Shown here: positions 34,985 to 46,802 of the stretch, piece after piece
How positions within the stretch are numbered: the first letter of the stretch is position 1
How the letters are laid out: each line of letters opens with the position of its first letter
Assembly: GCA_025769875.1 (NCBI GenBank)
Contig: JAGFNK010000035.1
Coordinates: 62,001-126,000 of the forward strand
DNA length: 64,000 nucleotides
Direction of reading: 5' to 3'
Origin: Russula earlei
Taxonomy: Eukaryota; Basidiomycota; Agaricomycetes; Russulales; Russulaceae
The notes under the pieces: generated by a model
Told to the model about the DNA's origin: nothing
The model's input: only the letters and a program-made list of their open reading frames with translations
Databases searched by the model: none
Program-made: the position numbers and the translations under genes

Positions 34985-35640
34985 CACCCCAATAGGGGCA
35001 AGGCATATCGATGAGCTCACGATCGAGTACGACAAGCATGACAAGACAGCGACGTCAGCCTGGCAGCGTATGGTCGAAGCGATTCCGTACGAGTGTTTTA
35101 CGAGTGGATTCCTTCGCTTCGTGGCGTTCGTGTGAGATTTTCTCTCGCAGGGATCGCAGGAGGTCCTCTGGCGTCCAGAACCGTTGTCTTTGACAGTATT
35201 TTTCTTCAGGAGGGCAGCTTCGGTAGCACTTCCTGTGTGTACCCCCACGGCAAAGTTCATATCTGGCACATCGCACCGCCTGCCTTAGCGACCAAGTTTG
35301 GACGAATGACGGTCACAGTATTCTTACACGGTAGGAGTGTAGTAGTAGGAGCGCGATACAAGTACATAAGATGCGTCATTGGGGGCCCCTTCAGCTGTTG
35401 TCCTCAGCACCCTGACAGGTATGGTTGGAACATGAGTTCCGGCGTCTTCTACGCCAGCGTTCGGTAATACAACCTCATCCACGCGGCCGTCTACACGCAA
35501 GCCCGGGATAACGTCCATCTGATCGAGAAGTCATGTGAAAGGACAGTTGCCCGTAATGTGAGTTCACGAGCAGGATACCTCCTGGAGCGAGCCCACCGGA
35601 GAGTGCGCCTTGCATGTCGTCTTCAATTGATTGTTAGCGC
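34985..35640 (-). pseudogene. Duplicated fragment: 3' end of a type-2 MED25-like gene plus flank
   Basis: 34985-35200 matches 41140-41345 almost base for base. 35200-35630 matches the C-terminal codons and 3' flank of the type-2 genes at 41.35-41.75 and 48.58-49.0 kb (shared CGCGATACAAGTACATAA, TCAG-TGTTGTCCTCAGCA and CTCATCCACGC blocks). Only the tail remains; frames are broken. In the first part the plus strand reads open as ELTIEYDKHDKTATSAWQR, which I do not recognise. Confidence 0.6.
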
Positions 35641-36080
35641 TCTGAGCCATTCGCAGCGCGCGCTTAATCCAATGACTCGTATTATTTGTATTTGTGGCGG
35701 CGACACTCATCCAGCTGATACCCATCGCTCCCTCTCCATGTTCCGTTCATCCCTTGTTTCTTACTTGTTGCTGTATATTATAAAGCACTCTAGCCACCTT
35801 CTTGAATAGTCGAGTTCTAATTGTCCCCTCTTAACTTCTGTCTGACCAAGAGAAGCCTGATTGCGAGTCGCTGTCACCAACGCCTTCTCAAGACCCTCCC
35901 TCACTTCCTTCCCTCGCTCCTCGGTCTCCCCGTGTCCGTATCCATCATCCCGCTGGGCTCTTTCCGGTCCGGGCTATCATCACTTACTCACCAGCGCGTC
36001 TCTGGACACGCCACATCGAGCCGTGGGGACTTTTGATCTGATCAGACGTATTCACTAACGAACGGATAACTTCAGAGTCA
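35641..36080. other. 5' flank of RNase Z
   Basis: C/T-rich sequence without a recognisable gene. The last 30 bp (TAACGAACGGATAACTTCAG) are also present before the truncated copy at 9695, so the duplication took a little of the 5' leader. Confidence 0.4.
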
Positions 36081-37422
36081 ATGCCACAGAAGATGACTGC
36101 CACCTTCCTGGGCACCTCCTCCGGCGGTGGCCCCACAGAGTCCCGCAATTGCTCTTCTCTTATACTTGACATCGTCGGAGATGGTTCACTTTGGAGTATT
36201 CTCTTTCGATGCATATGGCAATCATGATTAATCACTTCACGTCACATAGTGTTAGACTGCGCCGAAGGCACCCTGCGACAGTTCTCCCTCCAACCCCAAG
36301 AGGATGCAAAAAGTGTACTCAAAGTGAATAAGATTTTCGTGACCCACATGCATTGTCAGTCTGTCATCATATGTTGTACCCAATTCGCCCGTTTCTTCAT
36401 CTACTGCTTCGCAGCGGACCACGTCATGGGTCTTCCCTCTCTTTTGCGCAAGATCCTAGGCTTTCCTGATCGGGAAGTCGTCTCCTCACAGCCGATGATC
36501 AACCTTTATGGCCCGGCAGGCCTTCGGGCCTTCCTTCGCACAACGCTGTCTTTGACGCATACCAAAACGGCCAACCGCTATGCGGTCCACGAACTCCTCA
36601 CGTCAAAGGACGCCCATACTCCTTGCGACGATGAGGTTTTGCACGACAGCGAGGAGCCTGGGAAAGACGTGCTTTGCGGCGAGGATGGATACTGGCGAAA
36701 CTTTGCGGAAGTGCGCGGTATAGGGGGTCCCGTATACGCCTGCGCTGGGCCGCTCGTCCACCGAGGTTCGGTATCTTCCCCCGTTCTCGCCATTTTTTCC
36801 CTCACCGGACGACTTGCAGACCCCTGCATCGGCTTTATCATCCACGAATCAGCATCGCTTCATGCGCCCCGCAAGTTGGCAATCCTTGGGGACACATCAT
36901 CGACCGCACAGCTCACTCCTCTCCTTTCCTCGACACCAGGGCGCCTGTCGCTCCTCGTCCATGAAGCCACTGTGGCTGACATACCAGAGGACGTGGATTC
37001 GCATCTCGCAGCCCGCCGCCCGCCCTCGTTCGTAGCGACCAGAGCACGAGTGAGCGGGCATTCGACACCCATTGACGCGGGTGTGTGTGCCGGTAAATGG
37101 GGTGCCAGGCAACTCGTCCTCAACCACATCGGCTCGAAGTAGGCCCATGCCCCGAATGCACCGTCATCAGAACCGTTGACTCCTCCCCCCCCCCAGATTT
37201 CCCGCCCCATCACCTGGCTCGCACACTGGCAGAAGAGTCGCCGTGATCCGCGAGATCGAGCGACAGGCTACCGAGGCGTGGCGGTCTACTCCCTGCGACG
37301 TTTCAGAAGAAGCGCCGGCGTCGGTCGAGGGACGCAATGCCGTGGCGGCTTATGACTTTTTGACCGTTGAAGTCCCGCCCCAACCTAATGACCAAGTCGA
37401 CCGGAGTCAAGTTTCCCGCTGA
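36081..37422 (+). CDS. Ribonuclease Z (tRNase Z), short form
   Basis: Metallo-beta-lactamase-fold endonuclease that removes 3' trailers from tRNA precursors. Exons 36081-36195, 36250-36354, 36415-37138 and 37197-37422 total 1,170 nt, 389 residues, all GT-AG and in phase. N-terminal FLGTSSGGGPTESRN is the family signature. The zinc motif THMHSDHVMGLP is assembled across the second intron. Further motifs are GLRAFLRTTL, the LAILGDTS aspartate, LVHEATV and GHSTPIDAG...LVLNHIG near the C-terminus. The last exon reads PAPSPGSHTGRRVAVIREIE and ends AYDFLTVEVP. Length and the single domain fit the short (ELAC1-type) class. It lies between two copies of the duplicated module, and its first two exons are duplicated at 9695. 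Confidence 0.95.
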
Positions 37423-37759
37423 CAACCAACGCGTGGTGACCCACTGAAGCGGAGATGGGATGCTCATTCTCTTTCTCTTTGGATCGTTCTATCGTGTCAA
37501 TGTCATGCGTTGCGACTCGTTTTTTCTTGACACCCCTGAGCGAATCCACATTTGTGTGATATGAAACCGTCCGTATGATTGACGACCATCCTCGAGTGCC
37601 AGTCGAACGGAGCGGCGATAAAAATGGTAGGGAGATCTCCTTGCCGGTACGCTATGTAGTAGAAGATATGGGAGCGCTGCGATCAATACGAGGGGCGATT
37701 TGGAGTCGGGCAATAACAGGCGGTAGGGCGTTTCGCGAACGATTCCTCTGGACATCGGT
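37423..37759. other. 3' flank of RNase Z
   Basis: No gene recognised. A minus-strand open frame crosses this region and the neighbouring repeat but has no family resemblance and is probably fortuitous. Confidence 0.4.
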
Positions 37760-38890
37760 GGGTCACCAATAGTACATGGCATGGAGGGCGACCTTTCCAC
37801 GCCACCTACGTGTTGGGGAAACGCCAGGAGAAAGAAAGGGGCTGGATCTTTAGCGCCCTCAGTTGACCTGCCCACTCGTTGTATAATTACCACGTCATGT
37901 CGCATCCTTGCGACCTTTTGCCGGCCAATACCACACACCAACCTGGGTAGCGTGTGCGGATGAGCTCGAGTGGGCTGACCCGACCCGGAAAGAGAATGTG
38001 AGAGAGGGCGGGCAATCCCAGCGAAATCTTGGCACAAGGAAGCAGGGGGTTCGAAAGGCGAGGCGAGGGTGACGGAGGGCAGCTTAGGGCGACGTCAATC
38101 AAGGCGTTTTCACGCAAACTCTCTCAGACTACTCCTGGGATCGATAAAAGAGATCAAGATCACTCTCGTTTTCATGAGTATCTACGAGGCTTTCATGCGA
38201 AGGTTAAGCCCATGGAAAATGAGTTATGCGGTGAGTACCAACAGGGAAGGGCAGGGAAGGGTGCGAGAGATGAGACAAACTTTAGCGACCTCGAAGTCGT
38301 AACGAAGAAAGGGCGTAGTGTCAAAACGTGTTTGTGAACGTCTACTGTATCGTAAATGGCGGCCAATCTTGGTTCCAAAGGCGAACACGGTCGGGAGTAC
38401 AGAAGCGAAAGAAGATATAAACGTAATCAGAGCGTCCAAACAAAGGTGCCGGAGAATGTGCGGATCATTCGCAAGACTTAGGGCGGCAGCGCGAGGCGCC
38501 AGAGCAGCGAGCCCTCGCGTACAACGGCAGCGACGAGCGGCAACTGAGGCCTGAGGGGGGAGTGCGTCATTTGGGCCGAGGCGTGGAGGTGCAATGGAAG
38601 GGAATTCGACGCGATGAAGGGGAGCTGAGGTGGATGGTGCATATGTGGCAGAACAACGACGAGACGAGGATGAAAGGATGGGGCGCAGGGGGTGGAGAAG
38701 GTTAAGCTGGTGGTCACGTCGGAGAGAAAAAGGCCTGATGATAGGCGATTTGGAATCGACGACCTTCGATGTGGCTTTGGGTACATGGGAGGCAACGAGG
38801 GCCAGTGACGTCAATGATGACGAGAATGGGGAAACGAATGGTGAGAGTAAGACGAAGTAAGTGGGAGGGACCCTCGTCAAGATTTCGTAT
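37760..38890. repeat. Dispersed segmental repeat, copy C
   Basis: Begins with GGCATGGAGGGCGAC, the last codons of the PITH gene as also seen at 45172, and then follows the same order as copy A through to the GTAAGTGGGAGGG stretch at 38858. Near its end it has TCGTATAAATACGCATCC, a possible TATA box. It holds the uninterrupted version of the site where the LINE fragment inserted in copy A. Confidence 0.75.
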
Positions 38891-39015
38891 AAATACGCAT
38901 CCTGTCAGTCAGCCGATATCCCTTACTCACGTGATTCGGAGCAAGCGGGAATCCGCCTCACACCTGATTCACGGATCCACCCGTCGCCGCCTTGAGTCCG
39001 TCCGAGTGGCGCAAT

Positions 39016-40109
39016 TCACGGCGGCTGTGGCTGCTGTGTGGCGTCGTCGTAAGCTTGTGGCTGCCGGCGCCGTTGATGTGGCGAGATCGCATCCTTCGCT
39101 GCGAACGTGTCTTTCTCGACTGGTTCTTTGCAGCTGCAAGTGGCACCATTTCTGCTCTGCCGCCGCAAATTCCTGAGCTCCTCAATGCGGGAGCTAGGAA
39201 GCACAGCGCAGAGCAGAACGTTGCCAAGCGGCGCAAAGAGAAGTCCCAGGCGACGGCCTTCGTCGTAGATGTCGTGCTGCGCCACTGCGAACTAGTCAAA
39301 GCAAGGCATAATGAAATGTCAGCTCGGTGGAAATCTTGGAGACGTACGCCTCCAACCCGTCGAAGTGAGCCGACGAGCTCCTCAAACTCGGGTCTGACCC
39401 TCCCAGGTGTGCACTTGATCTGTGCCATAGGGGCGTTGCTTTTACAGATAGTCGATTGAATGTCGAGAGTGCCAAGTCCGGCCTCCCATATCTCCAGTCG
39501 CATAGACGTTGGCCAAGTCCACGAGTATCTGCAGAGGAGTGAGCATTCAACTATTTGAACGACCACGAGAGAATGCGCATACGGAAAACGAACGAGGTCA
39601 GTTGCGATAACCTGGACGCAAATATTCGATCCAGCGAGTGGCCAAATCAGCATAGTTCGTCGATGATCTTGTGTTCCCGACGCTATGGGCTGCTGCTGCT
39701 GCCCGAGATTGCTACTGTAGAAGGGTATGTTCAGGGGAATCATAGCGAGGCCTTGAGGGTCAGGCCGGGATATATCGACCAAATTGACAAGTGATTGGAT
39801 CTGCGCCGCTGAGTAGCCGAATGAAGGCAGATCTTGCATATTCATACCCGCGGTATTGCTAGAATCGGCGACCGTCTTCCATTCCCGATCGGGGTTGATG
39901 TTTGATGACCGAGACACACCGCACTTGTGGGGAGGGGGAGGGCGGCGGTCACAATGATGTTTAGTATCAAACCCTCACCCACTCACCCACCAATCCGCCT
40001 CCATTTCCCCCCACAACTCAAGAGCCTCGACAATGAGCTGTCCACGGGATCTCATGGAGTTCTTCGTCGCGCCCTTGGCAGGCCCGGCTTGTGCTGCTGC
40101 AACAGACAT
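39016..40109 (-). CDS. Type-1 MED25-like C-terminal-domain protein, open copy
   Basis: Exons 40109-39987, 39923-39583, 39528-39348 and 39291-39016 give 921 nt, 306 residues, in phase with GT-AG introns. It starts MSVAAAQAGPAKGATKN. The second exon has MNMQDLPSFGYSAAQIQS and RRTMLIWPLAGSN, resembling QWSGTLMWQG of the large MED25-like gene. The third exon has WTWPTSMRLEIWEAGLGTL and ends LRRVGG. The fourth starts FAVAQHDIYDEGRRL and continues FAPLGNVLLCAVLPSS, matching YAVAGWEIQ...APFAQGLLGAVFPTTG of the large gene. No VWA domain is present. Introns before WTWP and before FAVA occur at the same positions as in the large gene. A role competing with or modulating MED25 contacts is speculative. 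Confidence 0.65.
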
Positions 40110-41099
40110 TCCAGATCTCTTCAACACGCTTGGAGTCGATGGTGAGCCCGGAAATCGTCGGATAGCAGTTGGATGCACAGAAGTTGGAACTGCGTTGGTT
40201 GTTCTGTCGATTGTGAGAGGAGAGGGAGATCGAGGTAAAGATGGCTTTTATGTGCGCAACGCAGTGGGTTTGATGTCATATCGTCACGTCGGCACGCTAA
40301 CGTTGACATTGGCACACTAGTGTTTGGGTAGAGGGTTCCGAACTGCTGGCAGTCGCGTGTTGGGAGTCCCGACACGCGTTAACTCGACTCACGTGATCTT
40401 ATCAAATGCAACTGTACGGCGGCGGCACGAGCAAACGACGTTTCAGGTGGTCCCCTATACCCTATCTTTCACGCCTTTCGTCGTCTTTTCTCCATTTCGC
40501 GCGGTCTAGGTATTCATATGACTGTCAGTGCTCGGTTTCGGACTGCCTCAAGACATCGTTCGGAAGTTGTCGTTGCGTCTCGTGTTCCCGGACTTGCTCT
40601 CTCCCATCTCCCTCTCATCTCTCCTCGGATCCAGTGCCTGCACCACTTTGCGCGTCCCCGGAGACGCTACACCAGAGACCCGAGACAGCTCATGAAACAT
40701 TTGATCAACCCCTATATCAGCCTGAGGTTAGTGAGATTAGGCATATTAACAGAAGAAATGAAAGGGTGGCAGGGCCGCACACCATCAGACGAACAGCAGA
40801 TTTCGGCACCTCTGTGAGATCGCCAAGTCACTATGATGCGTAACAAAACAGCCAGTCAGCAGTTCCCAACGACTCGGCAGGTCCAACGTCGCGGCGATTG
40901 CCAGTGCCAGTGAACTGCGTCGGATTGAAAACAACAACAGTCAGACAACTATTCGACACTAGGCAGCCAACGTTTCAACAGTTCATGTGATGGCTTGTCT
41001 CTCTGTCTGATTTCGACTCTTGTGGCGACGATTCCAGAGGCCTGACAGGCCATGTATCGACTCTGAACAGAGTACAGGAGCTCATCTTTTTTAACAGGC
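40110..41099. other. Intergenic segment, partly shared with 34.4-34.9 kb
   Basis: No gene recognised. 40580-40830 and 40860-41130 match 34470-34700 and 34735-34970. The hairpin-containing block of copies A and B is absent, replaced by unrelated sequence from about 40400 to 40500. Confidence 0.5.
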
Positions 41100-41550
41100 G
41101 CGGTGTAGAGTCGTGTGAAGCCGGGCGACAAACATTTACACCCCAATAGGGGCAAGGCATATAGATGCGCTCACGATCGAGTACGACAAGCATGACAAGA
41201 CAGCGACGTCAGCCTGGCAGCGTATGGTCGAAGCGATTCCGTACGAGTGTTTTACGAGTGGATTCCGTCGCTTCGTGGCGTTCGTGTGAGATTTCCTCTC
41301 GCAGGGATCGCAGGAGGTCCTCTGGCGTCCAGAACCGTTGTCTTTTTCTTCAGGAGGGCAGCTTCGGAAGCACTCCCTGTGTGTGTATACATCCATGGCA
41401 AAGTTCATATCTGGTACATCGCACCGCCTGCCTTAGCGACCAACTGTGAACGAATGATAGTCACAGTATTCTTATACACGGTAGGAGTGTAGTAGGAGCG
41501 CGATACAAGTACATAAGGTATATCATAAGTGGCCCCTTCAGTTGTTGTCC

Positions 41551-43935
41551 TCAGCATTCTGACCGGTACTGATGAATCACGAATTCCGACATCTTCTGCC
41601 CGTTCTGCCCATCTGCCTGGCCAGACATCATGTTCGCCACAACAACCCTCATCCACGCTGCCGTCTACACACAAGCCCGGGGTAAAGTCCATCAAATTGA
41701 AATGAGTCAGGTCAAAGTACGTTTGCCCATAGTTCAGGAGTGGGACACCTGAAACGAGTCCACGGATGGTGCGCCTTGTATGTCGCCCTGTATTTCCAAT
41801 GAGGCATGCAGTTCTTGACGCTGTGGAGCTTGCAGCTCTAGTAGCTGTCCCTCGATATAAGCCGGTTGCTGATGCTGCACTCTGAATTCTTGCGGTGGCA
41901 TCGGTCAGCATCTCAGTCGTGAGCGTGAACGGTTGGGACTGGGGGAGATCTCCTTCCCGGTATACTATACTTCCTGAATTAGTAGGCTGAATCTCAGCCA
42001 GAAAGGGATGGTTCTCATGTTGAGGCTGCTGTTGCAATCGGGCCTGAAGAGGGTAACACCGCGCACAGTAGATCTTTGTCAAGAGGCGCAAGGAGGACTC
42101 GCAGGGGACTGTCTTCGATTTCATTTTGTGCAATTGCGTACTGTCGAAGCGTGAGTCGCCTGCATGTAGAGAACCTTGGCGACGTACACGTCCACCTCTA
42201 AGAGAATCGACTAGCTCATCAAACTCCTCATTCTCTGTCTCCCGTGCACTCTTGATCCGCCCCATGGGTGCTTTTTTCGCCACGATCCAATTTTGCAAGT
42301 CAAGTGTGCTGACTCCTCCCACGGACTTCACCAGCTGCAAAGACGTTGGCCAAGTGGAGGTATTTCTGAAAATAGACGCAACCCCTCAATCGGAGGAGAT
42401 TCCCACAAGGGAATGCACCAATACTTACAGATTGCGAACCGGGTCAGATGCTAGAACCTCGAGGCAGACGTTTCCAGTGAGTTCTGCGCGTGGCCAAGTC
42501 AGCATTCCTGACCACTGACTATCCATTCTGTTTTGTGTTTCTAGTATTGGCAAGTCCTGCGAGTCGACCGGGGAAACCGTTGGCGGGATACTTGGCACTG
42601 TTTGGGGGTGGGTCGTAGTGACAGACATATCTTCTTTCACAAGTGTCAAGGCGGGTGGAGGAGTCAGCGGTGAAATCGTATCCATTGTACGTCTTCAAGA
42701 GCGACCTTCAGATGGATTCCTTGCAGGACGCTTGGCGGGGATTACTTGCGACACTTCATCTGTCATAAACAATTGATGGAGCCCGAAACATGATGCCGCG
42801 ACACATTACCTCGTCGCTGTTGGACGTGCAGCCGCTAAGTGCCGCGCGAACGGACAACCCGGACCGTACGTGTAAATAATTCGAATTTAGTTATCGTTCG
42901 TTTTCCCTCAGTCTTTTATACACAAGACTGAGGTCAGTACAACATTCCTTTATAGCTCTCTTTATAGCTAATACTGTACATAGCTCTCGTTCTATAGGTT
43001 AGATAACTAACCAATACAGTCTTTTATACACAAGACTGAGCTCTCGTTCTATAGCTCCAACAGTCGCTCATGTGGAGGCACAAAGCCCGATAATAGGATC
43101 GTGTGCCGGGGGCATCTGGCGAACCACGGTTCTATCGGTGCAGGCGAGATCTATTTAAAAATGTGGCATGAGAGGGGGGGACGAGAGGTGAACGATTTTC
43201 ACGTGCCGCGTGGAACAGCTTTGAGAAATTTGGGCACTCACTGAGGAGTATCATTGAAAAGTTAATATTATGCTATACATGAGAAGTTTAGTTCCACAAT
43301 GCATCCGTGATCACAAGAATGAACCCACCTTCTTGATCTCAGCAGTGACGGCACCCCATCTGGGGTCACGAAGATCAGAGAAAGCGAATTCAGCGTTGTC
43401 CTGTTCACCCGCTGCGATGTGCCATAAGTGATATGTGATGTTTGAGTTAGCGTTCTGTCCGTATTTCGCCTGAAAGATATCAAACATCTGGCGATGCTGA
43501 GTAAGACCTTCGTGCGCAGATGAGAATGCGTAGTGTAAATACCTTAAATGCGGCCGCGTAACCGTTGAGCATGGCCATGTGGAAAGGATCTCCCGTCATG
43601 CCAGTGGTATGACCGGCAGGTATCCCCCTCAGTTCATTCTGCGCGCGCATAACGGTGAAAGGATTGACCGAGATCGGCGAGCCATAGGAATAAATGGGGC
43701 TGTACGTGACCGATCCTACGATATTCTGGCATAAGGAGAAGTGAGAGTGCGTTCGAGGAGGTAGAAAACGCGGACCTACCTTCTTCGCTTCGCCGAGGCA
43801 TCTGTAAAGCTGGTTGATGTAGAGGAGGACGGTGTCGCATTTGTCCGGGTCAAGCGCAATTCTCGAGTCGTAAAGAATGACGACGACTGGAATTTTATGT
43901 GAGTTTAGAGATGGCAAAGGCACAGCGTTCGCCAT
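41551..43935 (-). pseudogene. Type-2 MED25-like gene, copy 1 (solo LTR insertion and frameshifts)
   Basis: Starts MANAVPLPSLNSHKIPVVV at 43935. VWA-like exons follow (LDPDKCDTVLLYINQLYRCL; SVTYSPIYSYGSPISVNPF; the exon with YHLWHIAAGEQDNAEF, about 43490-43330). A solo LTR sits at 42818-43062. Beyond it, EVSQVIPAKRPARNPSEGR, QWSGMLTWPRAELTGNVC and STWPTSLQLVKS continue the gene. In the last exon the frame slips at least twice compared with copy 2 (around 41.87 and 41.64 kb). It is a dying duplicate of 48775-50942. 41100-41550 is flank matching 34985-35400. Confidence 0.8.
42813..43067. mobile_element. Solo LTR with 5-bp target duplication GTCGC
   Basis: 245 bp (42818-43062), TGTTGGACGTGCAGCC to CTCCAACA, flanked by GTCGC at 42813-42817 and 43063-43067. 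The paralogous site near 50077 is intact and empty. Two CAGTCTTTTATACACAAGACTGAG-type blocks within it form short inverted repeats. Same family as 59999 and 10886; a Ty3 or Ty1-like parent is not identifiable from the LTR alone. Confidence 0.92.
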
Positions 43936-44330
43936 GAGTTACTAGTAGCAGTACGGGCGGGGGCGTCCGAGTCATGCGAGCGTGCGCCGTGCGGGGGTCA
44001 TCGCCTCACATCGGCCGGGCCTCAACACGAGGACGCCTAGCTGGATAGCATAGTAATGTATCGCGCGTTGGACACAAAAACAGTGTAGATCTCGACTGGG
44101 ATGATTGACACGAAGTCGTCAGTCCTCAAAATTTGACCAATCAGATTTTGGATTACAAAAATGCCCGACTCGGGCTGTGGTTAGTAGGCAGTAGTCCTAT
44201 AGCCTATAGGACTACTTCAGTTACTATCTCGCCGTGCGTGTGTACTGAGAATATCGCACTGTATTAGACGATCATATCACACACATACCATCTATAGAAC
44301 CCAGACATTCCACAGTGGCACTGTTCTGCG
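43936..44330. other. Intergenic region
   Basis: Nothing recognised. The stretch diverges from the matching flank of copy 2 a few bases upstream of the start codon, so a duplication breakpoint lies close to 43936. Confidence 0.35.
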
Positions 44331-44740
44331 CGGCCGCCGCGATAATTGGCATGTGAAAAGCTCTGGAAGCACCATGCAGAGCAGATCCTTGCCAACCGGC
44401 GCAAGGAAATGTCGCAGGTGACGGCCCTCGTCGTGGATGTCGTGCTGCGCCACAGCGAACTAGTCAAAGCAAGGCATGATGAGAAGCCAACTCGGTGGAA
44501 AATCCTGGAGACGTACGCCTCCAAACCCGTCGAAGTGAGCAGACGAGCTCCTCCAACTCGGGACCGCCAGTACCAGGTGCGAACTTGGTCCGTGCCATTG
44601 GCGCTTTGCTTTTACAGTAGGGATCCTCGATCGGACGTCGAGGGTGCCTGGTCCGACCTCCCATATCTCCAGCCGCAGAGACGTTGGCCAATTCGATGAG
44701 CTTCTGCTGAGGAGTAAGCATCCAACTATCGGAAAATGAA
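44331..44740 (-). pseudogene. Type-1 MED25-like paralog, fragment D
   Basis: Only the third exon region (LRLEIWEVGPGTLDVRS-like, then LVCSLRRV) and the start of the fourth (SSLWRSTTSTTRAV frame, matching VAQH-type sequence in the other frame) remain. An inserted CGATC-like stretch near 44630 disturbs the frame. It is truncated on both sides, next to the PITH fragment. Confidence 0.6.
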
Positions 44741-44809
44741 CGAGGTCAGTTACTATAACTCGGCTCGGATTGGACGAGACGTCCGAGATCACGTGTCGAA
44801 GCCGTGCCA

Positions 44810-45205
44810 GAGCATGGACACTCGCGTCCATTTCTTCTACGCGCCCCATAAGCTTTGTTACCCAGCGAACCGCGCTAACACGTAGCTCACGTCTGCCTAC
44901 TCTTCCCTCAGGCCCGCCAAATTTCCCAATATCTCCACCGTAGCGCTGTTCTTCCTGGCATCGCGAGGCCCCGAGATCCGAGACAATCGGATTCATTACT
45001 AAGGTGAACCCCGCCCCGGGTGGATTTAAGCGCGGCATCGCATCATGTTTCTGACGAACCCTACGCTACACGGCCTTTCTTTGCACCAGCGCAAGCAAGA
45101 CTCCGGGCCTGTTATCACAGTATACGAGGCGAGACCCAATTTGGCTGACCATGAGAGGATACTAGTACAGGGCATGGAGGGCGACTTTCCCGGACGTTCG
45201 CATAA
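44810..45205 (+). pseudogene. 3' fragment of the PITH-domain gene
   Basis: Copy of the end of intron 4, exon 5 (AKFPNISTVALFFL-like), intron 5 and exon 6 (VITVYEARPNLADHER) of the gene at 4683-5679. Exon 5 has an indel after the ASRGPE position and stops; exon 6 has extra bases before VITVY and before QGMEGDF. The same downstream repeat follows to about 45360. It shows that duplicated blocks started inside the PITH gene. Confidence 0.9.
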
Positions 45206-45570
45206 TCGCATTGACCACCTACATGTTGGGGAAACGACGCCAGGAGAAAGAAAGGGGCCATATTTTTAGCACAGTTGACCTGTCCCGCTCATTATATAAA
45301 AACCATGTCATGTCGCATCCTTGCGATGTTATACAGTCTTTTGCCAACCAATGTATAATGCGTCGTGATAACTAACAGAGAGCATCGGGTCCATAATCCC
45401 GAATCGAATTCAGCCCTAATGAAGCGTGTCCATGGACGCGCGGCCAGAGCGCACGGGAAAGCAGCGGGGGTCGATGACTTCGTTGGTTCCACGGCCAGCG
45501 GGAATCCTCCTTACACTACATATTCGCTCAACTGTTGACGTCCAAGTCTTCCCTGACTTCCATGGACACG

Positions 45571-46748
45571 CTAGGATGGGGCATTGCATATGCCCCCAAC
45601 TCTGTCCATGGATCCAGTCGCCGAAATGAGTCCGATGACATGGGCATCGCCGAGGCCAGAATCGGGGGCCGTGCCTGCGTCCATTCCCCGGTCGTCAAGT
45701 TCTCCGTCATTGCCCGCGATGTCCAGTGGCGCAGGCTGCTGAGCCCACGGCGCTTGTGGGTGCTGTGGCGGAAATTGGTAGTTGTGAGCTTGCTGCTGCA
45801 AGTGTAGCTGATGTGGTGGCGAGATCACGTCCTTCGCCGCGAACGTGATTTCCTGGCTCGACTGGCCGTGTCGGTCCTCTGCGACCGCAAGTGGCACCTT
45901 TCTGCTCTGCCGCCGCGATTTCCGGAGCTCCTGAATGTCGAAGTCAGGAAGCACAGCGCACAGCAGATGACTACCAAATGGCGCGAAGAGATGTCGCAGG
46001 TGACGGCCCTCGTCGTGGATACCGTGTTGCGCCACAGCGAACTAGTCAAAGCGAGGCATGATGAGAAGCCAGCTCGGTGGAAATCCTGGAGACGCACGCC
46101 TCCAACCCGTCTAAGTGAACCGACTAGCTCCTCAAATTTGGGACCGCCCATCCCAGGTGCGCACTCGATCCGTGCCATTGGCGCTTTGCCTTTAAAGATC
46201 CTCGATTGAATGTCGAGAGTACCTAGTCCAACCTCCCATATCTCCAGTCGCATAGACGTCGGCCAAGTCCACGAGCTCCTGTAGAGGAGTGAGCATCCAA
46301 CTAGCGAAAGGACGAGAGAATGTGCATACGGAAAATGAACGAGGTCAGTTGCGATAACCTGAATATTCGTTCCAGCGCGTGGCCAAATTAGCACAGTTCG
46401 TTGATGATCTTGCATATCATCGAATGTTCCCGACGCTATAGGCTGGTGCTGCCCGAGGTTGCTACTGTTATCAGGATTGATATGTGATTGGATCTGCGTC
46501 GCTGGGTGGTAGAATGAAGGCAGATCTTGCATATTCATATCCGCGGCATTGCCAGAATCGGTGATCGTCTCCCACTCCCAGTTAGTGTTCTTTGACGGAG
46601 ACACGCCGCACTTTGGGGAGGGGAGATGGCCATAAGTGATATTTGGCATCAGATGCGATGACTGCCGCACCTCACCCACCTGCCAACCCATCTCCATTTT
46701 GCCCCACTGTTCAAGACCCTCGGCGACGCGCTGTGCATTGGATATCAT
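45571..46748 (-). CDS. Type-1 MED25-like C-terminal-domain protein, copy E (start codon shifted)
   Basis: Reads open through exons ending at 46680, 46610-46330, 46278-46098 and 46041-45571. Third exon: WTWPTSMRLEIWEVGLGTL; last exon: FAVAQHGIHDEGRHL and FAPFGSHLLCAVLPDF, with a longer tail (156 codons) than the copy at 39016. The ancestral ATG (position 46802) is GTG here; the next in-frame ATG is at 46748 (MISNAQRVAEGLEQWG). The 69-nt first intron is itself open and in frame, so retained and spliced forms both work. It may be functional or a recent loss. Confidence 0.55.
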
Positions 46749-46802
46749 AGAGTTCTTCGTTGCGTCCTCGGCAGGCCCAGCTTGTACTGCTGCAGCATAC
46801 AC

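Noticed and set aside
37489..38037. Minus-strand frame of 182 codons across the RNase Z flank and the repeat
   Set aside because: It crosses the border between unrelated duplicated blocks and has no conserved counterpart of the same length.
38224..38880. Minus-strand frame of 218 codons in repeat copy C, similar to one in copy A
   Set aside because: Similarity is explained by DNA duplication; indels shift the frame between copies and the content is low complexity. No domain recognised.
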